A stretch of 23,205 bases of DNA from UBA2108 sp002713215 (GCA_937891015.1 CALAPY010000023.1:1-23205), one strand, 5' to 3'; counted from the stretch's first letter, positions 13,836-22,856 are shown. Notes: generated by a model from the letters alone, not told the origin. Translations and numbers: made by a program.

Positions 13836-15395
13836 ATGAAATATTTTACTTCAATTTCAATTCTTCTCTTTCTATCTTTTTTAAGCGTTGCTCAAGAAAC
13901 TTCAGAATTGGTTACGCTAAAATGGGGTGAAAAGGAAGAAGAAAAGAAAGACGAGCCGTCAAAGCCCGGAAGACATGAAATAGGTAACTACTTTTATGAT
14001 TTTGGTGAAGACAACCTTACATTAAGAATTACAAAGTTTGATAGTGATTCAAAGGTTGTTGGTAAGGCCAAACTCTCAATTGAGCATAATCTCTTTAAAG
14101 GTAAGGTTTACTATACAGGTTATGAGAAAATCAACGACCGTTACTGGATTACAACAAAGATCAAAGACAAAGAGAATTTTAAATTCCATTTTATTATCCA
14201 GGAACTCGATATAGAAAACCTGGAATGGATGGATGAACCTCGTGAATTTGTGTCCATTAATTTTTTAAGGTATGGGTATTGGGAGCGACTTACTTTCACT
14301 CAGAATGACAGTAGTGATTTCTTTATGGTTGACTATCATGATGCTGTTGTAAATGAGAATCGTGAGGTAACAGACTACATTCATATTGCAAGATTGTATT
14401 CTAGTGAATGGGAGCAACTGGATGAAGTAAGAACACAGTTGTCAAAAGTAGATGCTCGTAGATGTGATAACTTTTTTCTATTAACAGAATCGAATAAGAT
14501 TTTAGCCTATCAAGCTGTATATGGTTCAGATTTTTTTGACGAATATGATATGTACAATGCCATTTCAAAACGTTCCTATAAATTATTGACTCCACCATTA
14601 AAAATGGAATTTGAAAAATTGATGATTCTTGAAAAAAAGAAATATGTAGAACCATTTATTGCTTACATAGCGGAAGAAAAGGATAATGTAATAAGTGTAA
14701 AAGGACTTTATAACGAAGATGACGATGTTGTTGCAGAGGGTGTTGCTTTTAAGAGCATTGATTTCGCAACAGGAAAAGAAACCCTGATTTTGAATGAATT
14801 TGATCCGGTTGATCCGGTACCTGAAGAACCACTTTATGACCCAAATCTCTTAAGGTTTATCAATGGTACTTTCTACGAAACAGAAAGTGGATACTATTTT
14901 GTGACTCATAAAATGACTCGCAAGAAAGGAAGGTACAGATATCCTGGTTCAGACACTAAGGTGACGGCATTTTATACCGTTATGGAAGGCATATACATAT
15001 TCTATTATGACATTTCGGGGAAGGAAATATGGAAGAAAAAGATACCCTATCTTCAATTTTTCCCCAAAGGAACGACTTCCAGTTCCAATGAATTTGCAGC
15101 CTACTTGAATGAAGATAACCTCTATTTGATTTATGATGGATACAACCCTCAAGATGATAGTGAAAAAGACTTGAAATTGAATAAAATGCTGTTCGCAAAG
15201 AAGAGAATTTTGATGTGTGGGGTAATTGAGCCCGATGGTGAAATAAACTCGGACCGTATATTTAGGGACGAAGAGTCAGAATACAATACCCACTTCTATT
15301 TTTATGATTGGCTCGAAGATAGCCCAGGTTTTAAGATTCGATATTATGAGAGGAATAAACCTAAATACGGTTACCTTTATTTTAACGATTTGTAA
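13836..15395 (+). CDS. secreted protein of unknown function, 519 aa
   Basis: The protein has a signal peptide (residues 1-19, cleavage at V-A|Q). A short Lys/Glu-rich stretch (K-E-E-E-K-K-D-E) follows, then about 480 residues of beta-rich sequence with repeated W/Y-rich segments (Y-W-I-T-T-K-I, Y-G-Y-W-E-R-L, Y-Y-F-V-T-H-K-M, I-F-Y-Y-D-I-S-G-K-E-I-W) that suggest strands of a propeller-like fold; the repeat boundaries are not clear enough to count blades. There is no T9SS sorting domain at the C-terminus and no lipobox, so it is probably periplasmic. No family is recognised. It is downstream of hutU but separated by a hairpin and 65 bases, and it converges with the pentapeptide gene with a 6-base gap. 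Confidence 0.85.
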   Translation: MKYFTSISILLFLSFLSVAQETSELVTLKWGEKEEEKKDEPSKPGRHEIGNYFYDFGEDNLTLRITKFDSDSKVVGKAKLSIEHNLFKGKVYYTGYEKINDRYWITTKIKDKENFKFHFIIQELDIENLEWMDEPREFVSINFLRYGYWERLTFTQNDSSDFFMVDYHDAVVNENREVTDYIHIARLYSSEWEQLDEVRTQLSKVDARRCDNFFLLTESNKILAYQAVYGSDFFDEYDMYNAISKRSYKLLTPPLKMEFEKLMILEKKKYVEPFIAYIAEEKDNVISVKGLYNEDDDVVAEGVAFKSIDFATGKETLILNEFDPVDPVPEEPLYDPNLLRFINGTFYETESGYYFVTHKMTRKKGRYRYPGSDTKVTAFYTVMEGIYIFYYDISGKEIWKKKIPYLQFFPKGTTSSSNEFAAYLNEDNLYLIYDGYNPQDDSEKDLKLNKMLFAKKRILMCGVIEPDGEINSDRIFRDEESEYNTHFYFYDWLEDSPGFKIRYYERNKPKYGYLYFNDL

Positions 15396-15401
15396 TACCC
15401 T

Positions 15402-15971
15402 TTAACTTATCAAAATACCATACTTTACTAGCAATCCTTGAATTCCATCTGAGCTAAAATGAGCATTTTGTAGTGGATTTATTTCAGGATCCAGGGATAA
15501 GTTCCTGACTCCTCTGAAATCAGCACCATTTAAGGTCGTATAACTAAATACCGCACCCGAAAAATCACTTCCGGTAAAATTAGCTGAACTAAGGTCGGCT
15601 TCTGTAAAGTCTACCTCCAAAAGCCTGCAATTTTGGAATACCCCATCTTTAATCTGGAGCTGGTAAAACGAAGAGTAGTCCAGTTGACACGAATAAAACT
15701 GAAAGCTTAACAGAAAAGTATGGCATTCATCAAACCGCAAGCCGATCATTTTACAATCGTTAAATTGAATGTTTCGAAACGCAGTATGGTTAATACGGGT
15801 CATACTAAAATTACAGGAGTGGAATTCACAATCTGTAAATTGAACATTAGATAGGTCTACGTTTGAGAAGTTGCAGCTATTGAATTTGCAACTATCAATC
15901 TCCTTATAGCCCAAACCTGTTTCTGAAAAATTTTGATGTTCGAATACGGTATCTTGAACGTACGATTCCAT
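15402..15971 (-). CDS. pentapeptide-repeat protein
   Basis: A 189-aa cytosolic protein built of A(D/N)LxX-type five-residue units, for example S-C-K-F-N-S-C-N-F-S-N-V-D-L-S-N-V-Q-F and E-V-D-F-T-E-A-D-L-S-S-A-N-F-T, which fold as a right-handed quadrilateral beta-helix. I prefer ATG 15971 (M-E-S-Y-V-Q-D), the start typical of relatives; an ATG at 16004 would add 11 residues. Length and layout resemble the Qnr/McbG-type group (about 200 aa), some members of which mimic DNA and protect gyrase from toxins or quinolones. That activity cannot be concluded here. The C-terminus (L-D-P-E-I-N-P-L...G-I-Q-G-L-L-V-K-Y) is a capping region common in Bacteroidota homologues. Confidence 0.9.
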   Translation of the reverse strand: MESYVQDTVFEHQNFSETGLGYKEIDSCKFNSCNFSNVDLSNVQFTDCEFHSCNFSMTRINHTAFRNIQFNDCKMIGLRFDECHTFLLSFQFYSCQLDYSSFYQLQIKDGVFQNCRLLEVDFTEADLSSANFTGSDFSGAVFSYTTLNGADFRGVRNLSLDPEINPLQNAHFSSDGIQGLLVKYGILIS

Positions 15972-16049
15972 AGTATTGAATAAGGCCGAAAGGTACAACG
16001 CCATTCCAAATTGTTGGGATCATGGCTTATTAGGATTCAAAAAGTAACT

Positions 16050-16682
16050 TTACTCCTCAAGCTCTTCATTATACTTATTAATAAATCGGAGCAGGCCTTT
16101 GAATCCAGTTTTATAGTCTTTGTCCAACTCCTTGTTTAGAATGCGAGTTTTAAGTCTTGGTGTAGCTGAAAACAGCTCCGCAAGGTCATTACGTTGTTTT
16201 TTAATTCCCTTATAAATGCATAGAAAATTTTCACCATCGTTTGACAAGATCCATTTACTGTGATAAAAATAGTTTACCCCATCACTGCTTGAGCTTTTAT
16301 GGAAGTATAAGGACATTGGTCCCACTATGCTTACCTGGGCAAAGTCAATTTCATACTTTCCTTGAACCTGGTTTATCTTGATGTTTTTCACTATACCAAA
16401 ACTATCCTCACCCATTACAAAGGATGAGGCCTCTGTGGTAGTTAGCTTTTCAGGACTTGAATCCATTGTTTTTTTAAACTGAAGATAACTTGCCCAGCTA
16501 CCGGTAGCAGAGAAAATGGCGGGTTTGTGTCTTAGCAATCCGTCAACACGAGAACCATCGTAGGTATAATAGTGCCCTTTAATGAATGGACGCTTGTCAC
16601 GATCTTTTTTTAGGCCCACACCAAGAAGGGTCGTCGAGCAAAGAACAATCAACAGTACTATAGGTTTAAGAGAATAAGACAT
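16050..16682 (-). CDS. exported or membrane-anchored hypothetical protein
   Basis: A 210-aa protein with an N-terminal hydrophobic segment (residues 6-23, P-I-V-L-L-I-V-L-C-S-T-T-L-L-G-V) followed by a basic stretch (K-K-D-R-D-K-R), which could be a signal peptide or an uncleaved anchor. The mature part is mixed alpha/beta, with Ser-rich loops and a Lys/Arg-rich C-terminal third. The early G-H-Y-Y-T-Y-D-G-S-R-V-D-G-L-L motif resembles the start of small Bacteroidota extracytoplasmic domains that handle a 'value plus units' strand, but I cannot name a family. It is 78 bases from the pentapeptide gene on the same strand. Confidence 0.75.
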   Translation of the reverse strand: MSYSLKPIVLLIVLCSTTLLGVGLKKDRDKRPFIKGHYYTYDGSRVDGLLRHKPAIFSATGSWASYLQFKKTMDSSPEKLTTTEASSFVMGEDSFGIVKNIKINQVQGKYEIDFAQVSIVGPMSLYFHKSSSSDGVNYFYHSKWILSNDGENFLCIYKGIKKQRNDLAELFSATPRLKTRILNKELDKDYKTGFKGLLRFINKYNEELEE

Positions 16683-16717
16683 AAAAAAGCTTTAACTGAG
16701 GGGTAAAAATAAGTTAC

Positions 16718-17104
16718 TTATTTCCACTTAGCTATAAACACCCTGAATTCCTGTTTCATGATATTATAGGTTTTTGCAAAACCTTCCATGTTGTTTCTTA
16801 GCTTCGTGTGATCGTCAAAATGAACATGGTCAATAGCAACGGGATGATCCTTGGCAAATACGGCCAACTCGTGTTCCTTTTTATTTATGTCGTGAGTAAA
16901 CTGATCAATATTTTGATTTTGAAGTATAAATTGATTTTGGAAATGCTCTACCTCACGCATCAATTCCGGTTCATCATGCATAATCACAACTTCCTCAAGC
17001 CTATTCGTAAGAAAATTTAGTTCGTCTTTGCAAAACAGTAATTCCCTCTTCCACATTTCGTGTTCAAAATGCAGGTCTCCTATAAAAATTGCTTTTTCTT
17101 TCAT
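16718..17104 (-). CDS. small histidine-rich helical protein, unknown
   Basis: A 128-aa soluble protein predicted almost fully helical (long runs of E/K/L/F/Q heptad-like sequence such as D-E-L-N-F-L-T-N-R-L-E-E-V). It contains about ten His (H-F-E-H near residue 12, E-H-F, T-H-D, E-H-E-L, D-H-V-H-F-D-D-H near 92-98), which may indicate metal binding, possibly in a four-helix bundle. I do not recognise the family and see no exact hemerythrin motif. A TAnnTTTG element lies 19 bases upstream, and a pheT terminator candidate separates it from pheT, so it is probably its own unit. Confidence 0.75.
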   Translation of the reverse strand: MKEKAIFIGDLHFEHEMWKRELLFCKDELNFLTNRLEEVVIMHDEPELMREVEHFQNQFILQNQNIDQFTHDINKKEHELAVFAKDHPVAIDHVHFDDHTKLRNNMEGFAKTYNIMKQEFRVFIAKWK

Positions 17105-17123
17105 CTCGTTTAAGTTTATACCT

Positions 17124-17131
17124 CAAAGATA
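17124..17131 (-). promoter_or_regulatory. TATCTTTG element before the 128-aa gene
   Basis: Exact minus-strand TAnnTTTG match 19 bases before the ATG at 17104. No clear TTTG at -33 was found. Confidence 0.3.
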
Positions 17132-17170
17132 AAGGAGAGATGGGGGACATTTTGTGATGTATGTCCAGTT

Positions 17171-17207
17171 AAAAACTGATATAGGTTTTAAATTAGAAAA
17201 TATCAGT
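17171..17207 (-). terminator. candidate pheT terminator
   Basis: Perfect 8-bp arms ACTGATAT (17175-17182) and ATATCAGT (17200-17207) with a 17-base loop. On the minus strand the stem is followed by TTTT. It lies 35 bases beyond the pheT stop. The stem is AT-rich, so strength is uncertain. Confidence 0.5.
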
Positions 17208-17241
17208 CCAACTCTTGGTATTTGATGAAAGTGGGTTGCAA

Positions 17242-19677
17242 TTATATTTCTCCGGATCTTAGTTTGGCTCCCGTTTGTTTTGCCAGCTGATCATAAATGC
17301 GTTTCATTGACTTATCAACGACTTTATCGGTTAAGGTTTTGTTTTCGTCCCTGAATTCGAAACTAAGGGCATAACTTTTCTTGCCTTTTTCCAATCCTTT
17401 ACCCTCGTATACATCGAATATACCAACGTTCTTTAAGAGCTGTCTCTCACTTTTTAGCGCTATGGTTCTCAACGCTTCAAACTGAACGTTTTCATCAACC
17501 AACAAAGCTAAATCTCTACTTACAGAAGGATATTTGGGTATTTCTTTATGTTTAACCTTGCTTCGGGTCAGCAATTCAAATACATTATTCCAACTGATGT
17601 CGGCAAAATAAACGGCTTGTTTAATACCAAACTGGTTGAGTAAACGAGAAGAGACTTCTCCCATAGTTACCACTTTTAGTTTTTGAATTGAAAGCTGAAT
17701 ACCATAGGCAAGCTCATCCGTTGAAATCGATTTGGATTGAACACTTTTAGCGTTGATTCCAAGTTTGTTGAATAAACCTTCTACCAGCCCTTTTAGGTCA
17801 AAAAAGAATTCGTCCCGATCACCGGAGTTCCAGTTTTGGGCAGATTTTTTTCCAGTAACAAAAATGGAAATGTGTTCTTGTTCCTGATTTCCATCACCGT
17901 ATTGGTTATAGGTTTTACCGAATTCAAAAAGTTTTAAATCCGGCTCGTTTCTATTTTGATTGTATGCCACAGCTTCCAATCCGGAGTATAACATGGACTG
18001 TCGCATTACTTCCAGGTCGGTGCTCAAAGGGTTTAAGATTTCTACCGAACTATTTTGCGATTCAGGATAATATTCAGCTTTAGTAAGTGAATTGGCCATC
18101 ATCTCATTGAGTCCGTTGTCAGCTAAAAAGTTGAGTGCAATGGCCCTCATCTTTTCAGGTTGTGGTCTTGGTGATGGAGTTAATGAGAAGAACATTTTTT
18201 CAGGTTCCTCAACCTCATTGTAGCCATATACCCTTAGAATCTCCTCAATAATGTCAGCTTCACGCTGTACATCTACTCGAAACGGAGGAACGTAGAGCTC
18301 CAATCCTTGTTCAGATTCTGATTTAATTTCAATCTGTAGATCTGTCAGTATTGATTTAATTAAACTTCGGTCTATTACTTTTCCAATCAATCGGTCACAA
18401 TTGGAATATTTCAGAGAGATGGAGAATCCTTCTATTGGCTTCGGATAACTTTCCAGAATATCGGAAGTGATTTTTCCTCCCGCAATTTCCTTAATTAATA
18501 GGGCAGCTCTTTTTGCAGCAAATACGGTAATTTCAGGATCAATCCCTCTTTCAAAACGAAAAGAAGCATCGGTATTAAGCCCGTGGCGTTTTGCCGTTTT
18601 ACGAATGGAAACCGGATTGAAATAGGCCGATTCTAAAAATACATTCCTGGATTCATTGGAAACACCACTTTCCAGCCCCCCAAAAACACCAGCTATACAC
18701 ATTCCGGCGGAGGCATTGCAGATCATTAAATCTTTGTCCGATAGTTCCCGCTCGGTTTCATCCAGTGTGGTGAATTTAGTTCCCTGTTTCAACTGACCTA
18801 CAACCACTTGATTACCTGAAATTTTATCTGAATCAAAGGCGTGCAAAGGCTGTCCGAGTTCATGAAGCACAAAGTTGGTGGTATCTACAATGTTGTTAAT
18901 TGGTTTCAATCCAATGGAAGAAAGTCGTGTTTGTAACCATTCGGGAGAAGGAGCTACGTTAACTCCTTCAATGCAAATTCCAACATACCTTGGGCATGCA
19001 TCGGTATCTTTTATGTCGATACTTATTGGGCTACTTATTTCATCGGCTTCATAACCATTAACATCAGGCAATTTAAGCTCACCGTGTTTTAGTCCAAATC
19101 GATTCAATACCGCTACCAAATCACGTGCAACACCATAATGACTCATGGCATCGGCTCTGTTCGGAGTTAATCCAATTTCGAAAACGTGGTCTTGTTCAAC
19201 GTTGAAGTAGGTTGAAGCTGGTGTTCCAATTTTTGCATTGGAATCCAATACCATAATCCCATCATGGGAGGTACCCAAACCAATTTCGTCTTCTGCGCAA
19301 ATCATACCCTCAGAAACTTCACCTCTGATTTTTGATTTCTTTATTTTGAAGGAACTCTGGTCTTGATCATAGAGTGTAGTGCCGACGGTGGCCACCACAA
19401 CTTTTTGTCCCGTGGCTACATTGGGTGCTCCACATACAATGGGCAATACCTCTTCAGTACCAACATCTACAGTGGTTTTCCTGAGGCGGTCCGCATTGGG
19501 GTGGGGTTCGCAGCTTATAACTTCACCAATCACCAGTCCTTTGAGCCCTCCGGGAATTTGATCCACTACTTCAATGCCTTCTATTTCAAGGCCACAATCA
19601 GTAAGTAACTCACCAATTTTATCTGCAGGTAAATCAACGTCAACGTATTGTTTTAACCAGTTGTAAGAAATCTTCAT
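17242..19677 (-). CDS. pheT: phenylalanine-tRNA ligase beta subunit
   Basis: An 811-aa subunit of the (alpha-beta)2 enzyme that charges tRNA-Phe. Domains in order: an N-terminal part beginning M-K-I-S-Y-N-W-L-K-Q-Y-V; the EMAP/OB-type tRNA-binding domain (about 40-155, with C-E-P-H-P-N-A-D-R-L and C-G-A-P-N-V); the B3/B4 editing region (about 210-385, R-Y-V-G-I-C-I-E-G-V and E-L-G-Q-P-L-H-A-F-D); B5 (about 410-480); the catalytic-like core (about 490-700); and the C-terminal ferredoxin-fold anticodon-binding domain (about 715-811, K-Y-P-S-V-S-R-D-L-A-L-L-V-D). Length is normal for the family. pheS is not adjacent, as is common in Bacteroidota. A TACTTTTG promoter element precedes it. Confidence 0.98.
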   Translation of the reverse strand: MKISYNWLKQYVDVDLPADKIGELLTDCGLEIEGIEVVDQIPGGLKGLVIGEVISCEPHPNADRLRKTTVDVGTEEVLPIVCGAPNVATGQKVVVATVGTTLYDQDQSSFKIKKSKIRGEVSEGMICAEDEIGLGTSHDGIMVLDSNAKIGTPASTYFNVEQDHVFEIGLTPNRADAMSHYGVARDLVAVLNRFGLKHGELKLPDVNGYEADEISSPISIDIKDTDACPRYVGICIEGVNVAPSPEWLQTRLSSIGLKPINNIVDTTNFVLHELGQPLHAFDSDKISGNQVVVGQLKQGTKFTTLDETERELSDKDLMICNASAGMCIAGVFGGLESGVSNESRNVFLESAYFNPVSIRKTAKRHGLNTDASFRFERGIDPEITVFAAKRAALLIKEIAGGKITSDILESYPKPIEGFSISLKYSNCDRLIGKVIDRSLIKSILTDLQIEIKSESEQGLELYVPPFRVDVQREADIIEEILRVYGYNEVEEPEKMFFSLTPSPRPQPEKMRAIALNFLADNGLNEMMANSLTKAEYYPESQNSSVEILNPLSTDLEVMRQSMLYSGLEAVAYNQNRNEPDLKLFEFGKTYNQYGDGNQEQEHISIFVTGKKSAQNWNSGDRDEFFFDLKGLVEGLFNKLGINAKSVQSKSISTDELAYGIQLSIQKLKVVTMGEVSSRLLNQFGIKQAVYFADISWNNVFELLTRSKVKHKEIPKYPSVSRDLALLVDENVQFEALRTIALKSERQLLKNVGIFDVYEGKGLEKGKKSYALSFEFRDENKTLTDKVVDKSMKRIYDQLAKQTGAKLRSGEI

Positions 19678-19700
19678 AATCTGTCCCGTTTAGGAGGCCG

Positions 19701-19708
19701 CAAAAGTA
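19701..19708 (-). promoter_or_regulatory. TACTTTTG element before pheT
   Basis: Exact minus-strand match to TAnnTTTG, 23 bases before the pheT ATG. The upstream -33 element is not clear. Confidence 0.35.
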
Positions 19709-19899
19709 AATATTTACTGGCAAGAGCCTAATTGTTGGTTGACTCTGGGTATGGATTGTTTCATGCGTTGAACAATTCCGTTTATAGCGAAATTCAAAAT
19801 TCTATCAATTAACATGAAATAAAAGAATGAGCATGTACTGCAACCCGTTAAAAGCAATAAATAATCTAAATTCGCATTCCCACATTTAAAACTGTACAA
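19709..19899. other. divergent intergenic region pheT / substrate-binding protein
   Basis: AT-rich divergent promoter region. The minus-strand 61-codon frame here has no coding character. TAAATTCG about 28 bases before the plus-strand ATG is a one-base variant of the TAnnTTTG element. Confidence 0.3.
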
Positions 19900-20751
19900 A
19901 TGAAGCGCATTGCTATCCTATTATCTCTCCTTGCCATAATTGGAATGATTGCTTTCCAATCTTGCGACAGCTCTAAATCGACAATTGTTATAGGCAATGA
20001 AGCCTGGACCCTAAATCGTGGGTTAACTTATTTGACTAAAGCGGTTCTCGAAGAAAAGGGGTTTGAGGTTAAGGTGAAAAACGATAGAATAGAAAATATC
20101 TTCAAACAAATGTCTACTGGTGCAATTGACCTATACATGGATGCCTGGGAAGATGCACACTACGTTTATATCTACGAAAGAGAAGGTTTAGAGGATTTAG
20201 GAGAAATATATCGTGGTTGCAAAATGGGAGTGGCAGTACCTTCTTATTTCGATATTGATTCTGTATCTCAAATGAAAGCAGATAGCTCCATTTATGGTAA
20301 CATATTTTACGGAGTTAAACGTGATGCGGGTGTTATGATTTCTGCAATTACAGCATTTAGGAATTACGGTATGAATCCTAAAATTGTAGAAATGGAAGAG
20401 GATGAACTGCTTGAAAGAATTCAAATGATGGTGGATCAGGAAAAGACTTTTGTAACCGCCGCATGGAAACCTCACTGGAAAATAGATTATTTCGACCTTC
20501 AATTTCTTGAAGATACCAGTGCTTCTTTTGGAGAGACTGATGAAATACATGCGTATGGACGCCCTGATTTTCAATCAGATAACCCAGAAGTATCTGAAAT
20601 AGTTCGTAGAATCGAATTCTCGGATGATCAAATGTCAAGTCTCCTGCTTGAGATGAAAGATGCTAAGGATGAGAAAGGATACGAAGAGGCTGTTGCTAAG
20701 TGGATGGAAGATAACCGCGGTGCCGTAAACAAATGGTTAGGCAATAAATAG
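19900..20751 (+). CDS. glycine betaine/choline-type ABC transporter substrate-binding lipoprotein
   Basis: A 283-aa exported protein with a signal ending in F-Q-S-C (Cys22 would be lipidated). The mature part fits the OpuAC/ProX-type family: N-E-A-W-T-L-N-R-G near the start, M-D-A-W-E-D-A-H (80-87), D-A-G-V-M-I-S-A-I (142-150) and A-A-W-K-P-H-W-K (187-194). Trp36, Trp83, Trp189 and Trp193 are good candidates for the aromatic box that holds a quaternary ammonium such as glycine betaine. No permease or ATPase gene lies next to it, so it stands alone, and the partner components must be encoded elsewhere. The gene converges with recG with only 5 bases between the stops. The ligand is inferred from family. 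Confidence 0.88.
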   Translation: MKRIAILLSLLAIIGMIAFQSCDSSKSTIVIGNEAWTLNRGLTYLTKAVLEEKGFEVKVKNDRIENIFKQMSTGAIDLYMDAWEDAHYVYIYEREGLEDLGEIYRGCKMGVAVPSYFDIDSVSQMKADSSIYGNIFYGVKRDAGVMISAITAFRNYGMNPKIVEMEEDELLERIQMMVDQEKTFVTAAWKPHWKIDYFDLQFLEDTSASFGETDEIHAYGRPDFQSDNPEVSEIVRRIEFSDDQMSSLLLEMKDAKDEKGYEEAVAKWMEDNRGAVNKWLGNK

Positions 20752-20756
20752 CGTTA

Positions 20757-22856
20757 CTAGGAAATCCGACTCCAATTTGGTTTTATTCTCAATAGATTTT
20801 TAAACTCTTGTAAAATAGGTGCATTAGCTGCATCCTTTAGATTAGGATCTGTAGATAACAACTCAGATGCAGCCCTCCTGGCCAGGATTAATATTTGTTG
20901 ATCTTTTGCCAAATCTGCAACCCTAAGATCAAGAATACCACTTTGCTGGGTTCCCATTAAATCTCCAGGACCACGTAATCGCAAGTCTTCTTCTGCAATT
21001 TCGAATCCGTCGTTGGTTCTTACCATTATTTCCATTCTCTTTTTGCTTTCGGCGCTTAACTTATGCCCGGTCATAAGTACACAATACGATTGTTCGGCGC
21101 CACGGCCAACCCTTCCACGTAATTGATGCAATTGAGACAGCCCAAACCGTTCAGCACTTTCAATGATCATAACGCTTGCATTGGGCACGTTTACACCAAC
21201 TTCGATTACCGTGGTGGCCACCAAAATGTGGGCTTCTCCTTTGGCGAACCGTTGCATTTCATATTCCTTGTCAGCGGGTTTCATTTTTCCGTGAACAATT
21301 GCCACCTGGTAATCGGGTAGGGGAAATGCCCTGGAAATACTTTCATACCCATCCAAAAGGTCTTTGTAATCTAATTTTTCACTTTCCTTTATTAGTGGGT
21401 ATACAATGTAAACCTGCCTCTTTTTGGCAATTTCGTCCTTCATAAATTGAAAAACCCGAAGCCGATGCGAATCACTTCTATGGATGGTTTTTATTGATTT
21501 ACGACCCGGAGGCAACTCATCAATTACCGAGACATCCAAATCACCGTACAAAGTCATCGATAAGGTCCTTGGGATGGGAGTTGCAGTCATAACCAGAACA
21601 TGGGGTGGAGTTTCACTTTTCTTCCAAAGCCGGGCACGTTGTGCAACACCAAACCGATGTTGTTCATCTATTATGGCCAGGCCAATGTTCTTAAACTGAA
21701 CCCTATCTTCGAGCAAAGCATGGGTGCCAATAATTATATCCAGTTCTCCCTGGATCAAATCGGTTAATACGGTTTTTCTTTCTGCTGTTTTGGAAGATCC
21801 GGTCAAAATTCCTACCCTCACCTTTGTTCCTCTCAATAAGGTTTGAAGGCTCTCAAAATGCTGCCTGGCCAAAATTTCAGTTGGAGCCATCAGTGCTGTT
21901 TGAAATCCATTGTCTAGCGCCATTAGCGCACATAAAAGGGAAACAACTGTTTTTCCACTTCCTACATCTCCCTGGAGCAGTCTGTTCATCTGAATTCCTG
22001 CTCCAAAATCTTTTCGAATTTCTTTAAGCACTCTTTTTTGTGCTCCAGTCAATTCAAAGGGCAGGTTGTTTTTGTAGAAAGAGTTGAAATGCTTACCAAT
22101 ATTCTCAAAAACAAACCCCTTAAACTTTGCCTTGTGTGCTAACTGTGTTCTCAGTATCTGCAATTGCAGGAAGAAGAGTTCTTCAAATTTTAAGCGAACC
22201 AATGCCTTTTGAAGCAAATCTGAGCTGGTCGGAAGATGAATTTGTCTTAGGGCTTCCTTTCTTGAAATCAGATGATTTGACTGTATGACATGCTGGTTGA
22301 GGGTTTCGGGAATTATATCAATGATTTGAGGCAATAAAGCTCGAACTAACTTCTCCAGGCCGCGGCTTGTTAACCCATAGCCCGATAGCTTTTCGGTTGT
22401 GGAATAAACCGGTTGAAGTTTGGAACTGAAATGCGTGTTCTCGGCTTCATACACCGAGATCTCAGGGTGTGCAATGTTGAATCGGTTTTTAAAAAAATTG
22501 GGCTTTCCAAATACGACGTATTCCACATCAGGCTTCAGTGTTGGTTTTATATAACTGGCACCTTTGAACCAAACGAGATCAACAGAACCCGTGGAATCGT
22601 AAAACTCGGCAACCAGTCTTTTTTGTCGTGGTTTTCCAAGCATTTCTACTTTACCGATTTTTCCGCGAATTTGAACCTGACTGTGCTCTGCATTTATTTC
22701 CCGAACGCTGTAATACTTGGACCGATCAACGTATCGAAACGGAAAATGAAACAATAGCCCTTTATACTTAAAAATTCGCAGTTCTTTTTTCAGTAGCTCT
22801 GCCCGTTTTGGTCCAACGCCTTTTAAGTACTCTATTGATGTTTCGAGTAGATTCAA
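20757..22856 (-). CDS. recG: ATP-dependent DNA helicase RecG
   Basis: A 699-aa branch-migration helicase that remodels stalled forks and Holliday junctions. An N-terminal wedge/OB domain (about 1-150) starts I-E-Y-L-K-G-V-G-P-K-R-A. Helicase motifs are complete: Walker A G-D-V-G-S-G-K-T (296-303), D-E-Q-H (397-400), T-A-T-P-I-P-R-T (424-431) and Q-L-R-G-R-V-G-R-G (578-586). The start is a TTG at 22856: the frame is closed by TGA a few codons upstream, the next Met is residue 72, and family members align from this point, so a rare start codon is likely. A TATTTTTG element lies 33 bases upstream. Confidence 0.98.
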   Translation of the reverse strand: MNLLETSIEYLKGVGPKRAELLKKELRIFKYKGLLFHFPFRYVDRSKYYSVREINAEHSQVQIRGKIGKVEMLGKPRQKRLVAEFYDSTGSVDLVWFKGASYIKPTLKPDVEYVVFGKPNFFKNRFNIAHPEISVYEAENTHFSSKLQPVYSTTEKLSGYGLTSRGLEKLVRALLPQIIDIIPETLNQHVIQSNHLISRKEALRQIHLPTSSDLLQKALVRLKFEELFFLQLQILRTQLAHKAKFKGFVFENIGKHFNSFYKNNLPFELTGAQKRVLKEIRKDFGAGIQMNRLLQGDVGSGKTVVSLLCALMALDNGFQTALMAPTEILARQHFESLQTLLRGTKVRVGILTGSSKTAERKTVLTDLIQGELDIIIGTHALLEDRVQFKNIGLAIIDEQHRFGVAQRARLWKKSETPPHVLVMTATPIPRTLSMTLYGDLDVSVIDELPPGRKSIKTIHRSDSHRLRVFQFMKDEIAKKRQVYIVYPLIKESEKLDYKDLLDGYESISRAFPLPDYQVAIVHGKMKPADKEYEMQRFAKGEAHILVATTVIEVGVNVPNASVMIIESAERFGLSQLHQLRGRVGRGAEQSYCVLMTGHKLSAESKKRMEIMVRTNDGFEIAEEDLRLRGPGDLMGTQQSGILDLRVADLAKDQQILILARRAASELLSTDPNLKDAANAPILQEFKNLLRIKPNWSRIS

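Noticed and set aside
15402..15971. Naming the pentapeptide protein a Qnr quinolone-resistance determinant
   Set aside because: Only general repeat architecture is shared; the Qnr-specific loops cannot be identified, and chromosomal pentapeptide proteins are common.
17145..17166. GGACAT...ATGTCC inverted repeat upstream of the 128-aa gene
   Set aside because: Six-base arms with a ten-base gap could be an operator, but nothing else supports it and chance is plausible.
19714..19899. 61-codon minus-strand frame before pheT
   Set aside because: Lies in a divergent promoter region, ends short of pheT, and shows no coding character.
20197..20574. 125-codon minus-strand frame opposite the substrate-binding protein gene
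   Set aside because: Antisense shadow of a well-supported gene; the translation is Ile/Tyr/His-rich without domain features.
22413..22757. 114-codon plus-strand frame opposite recG
   Set aside because: Antisense to the conserved recG N-terminal region; no domain or signal features.
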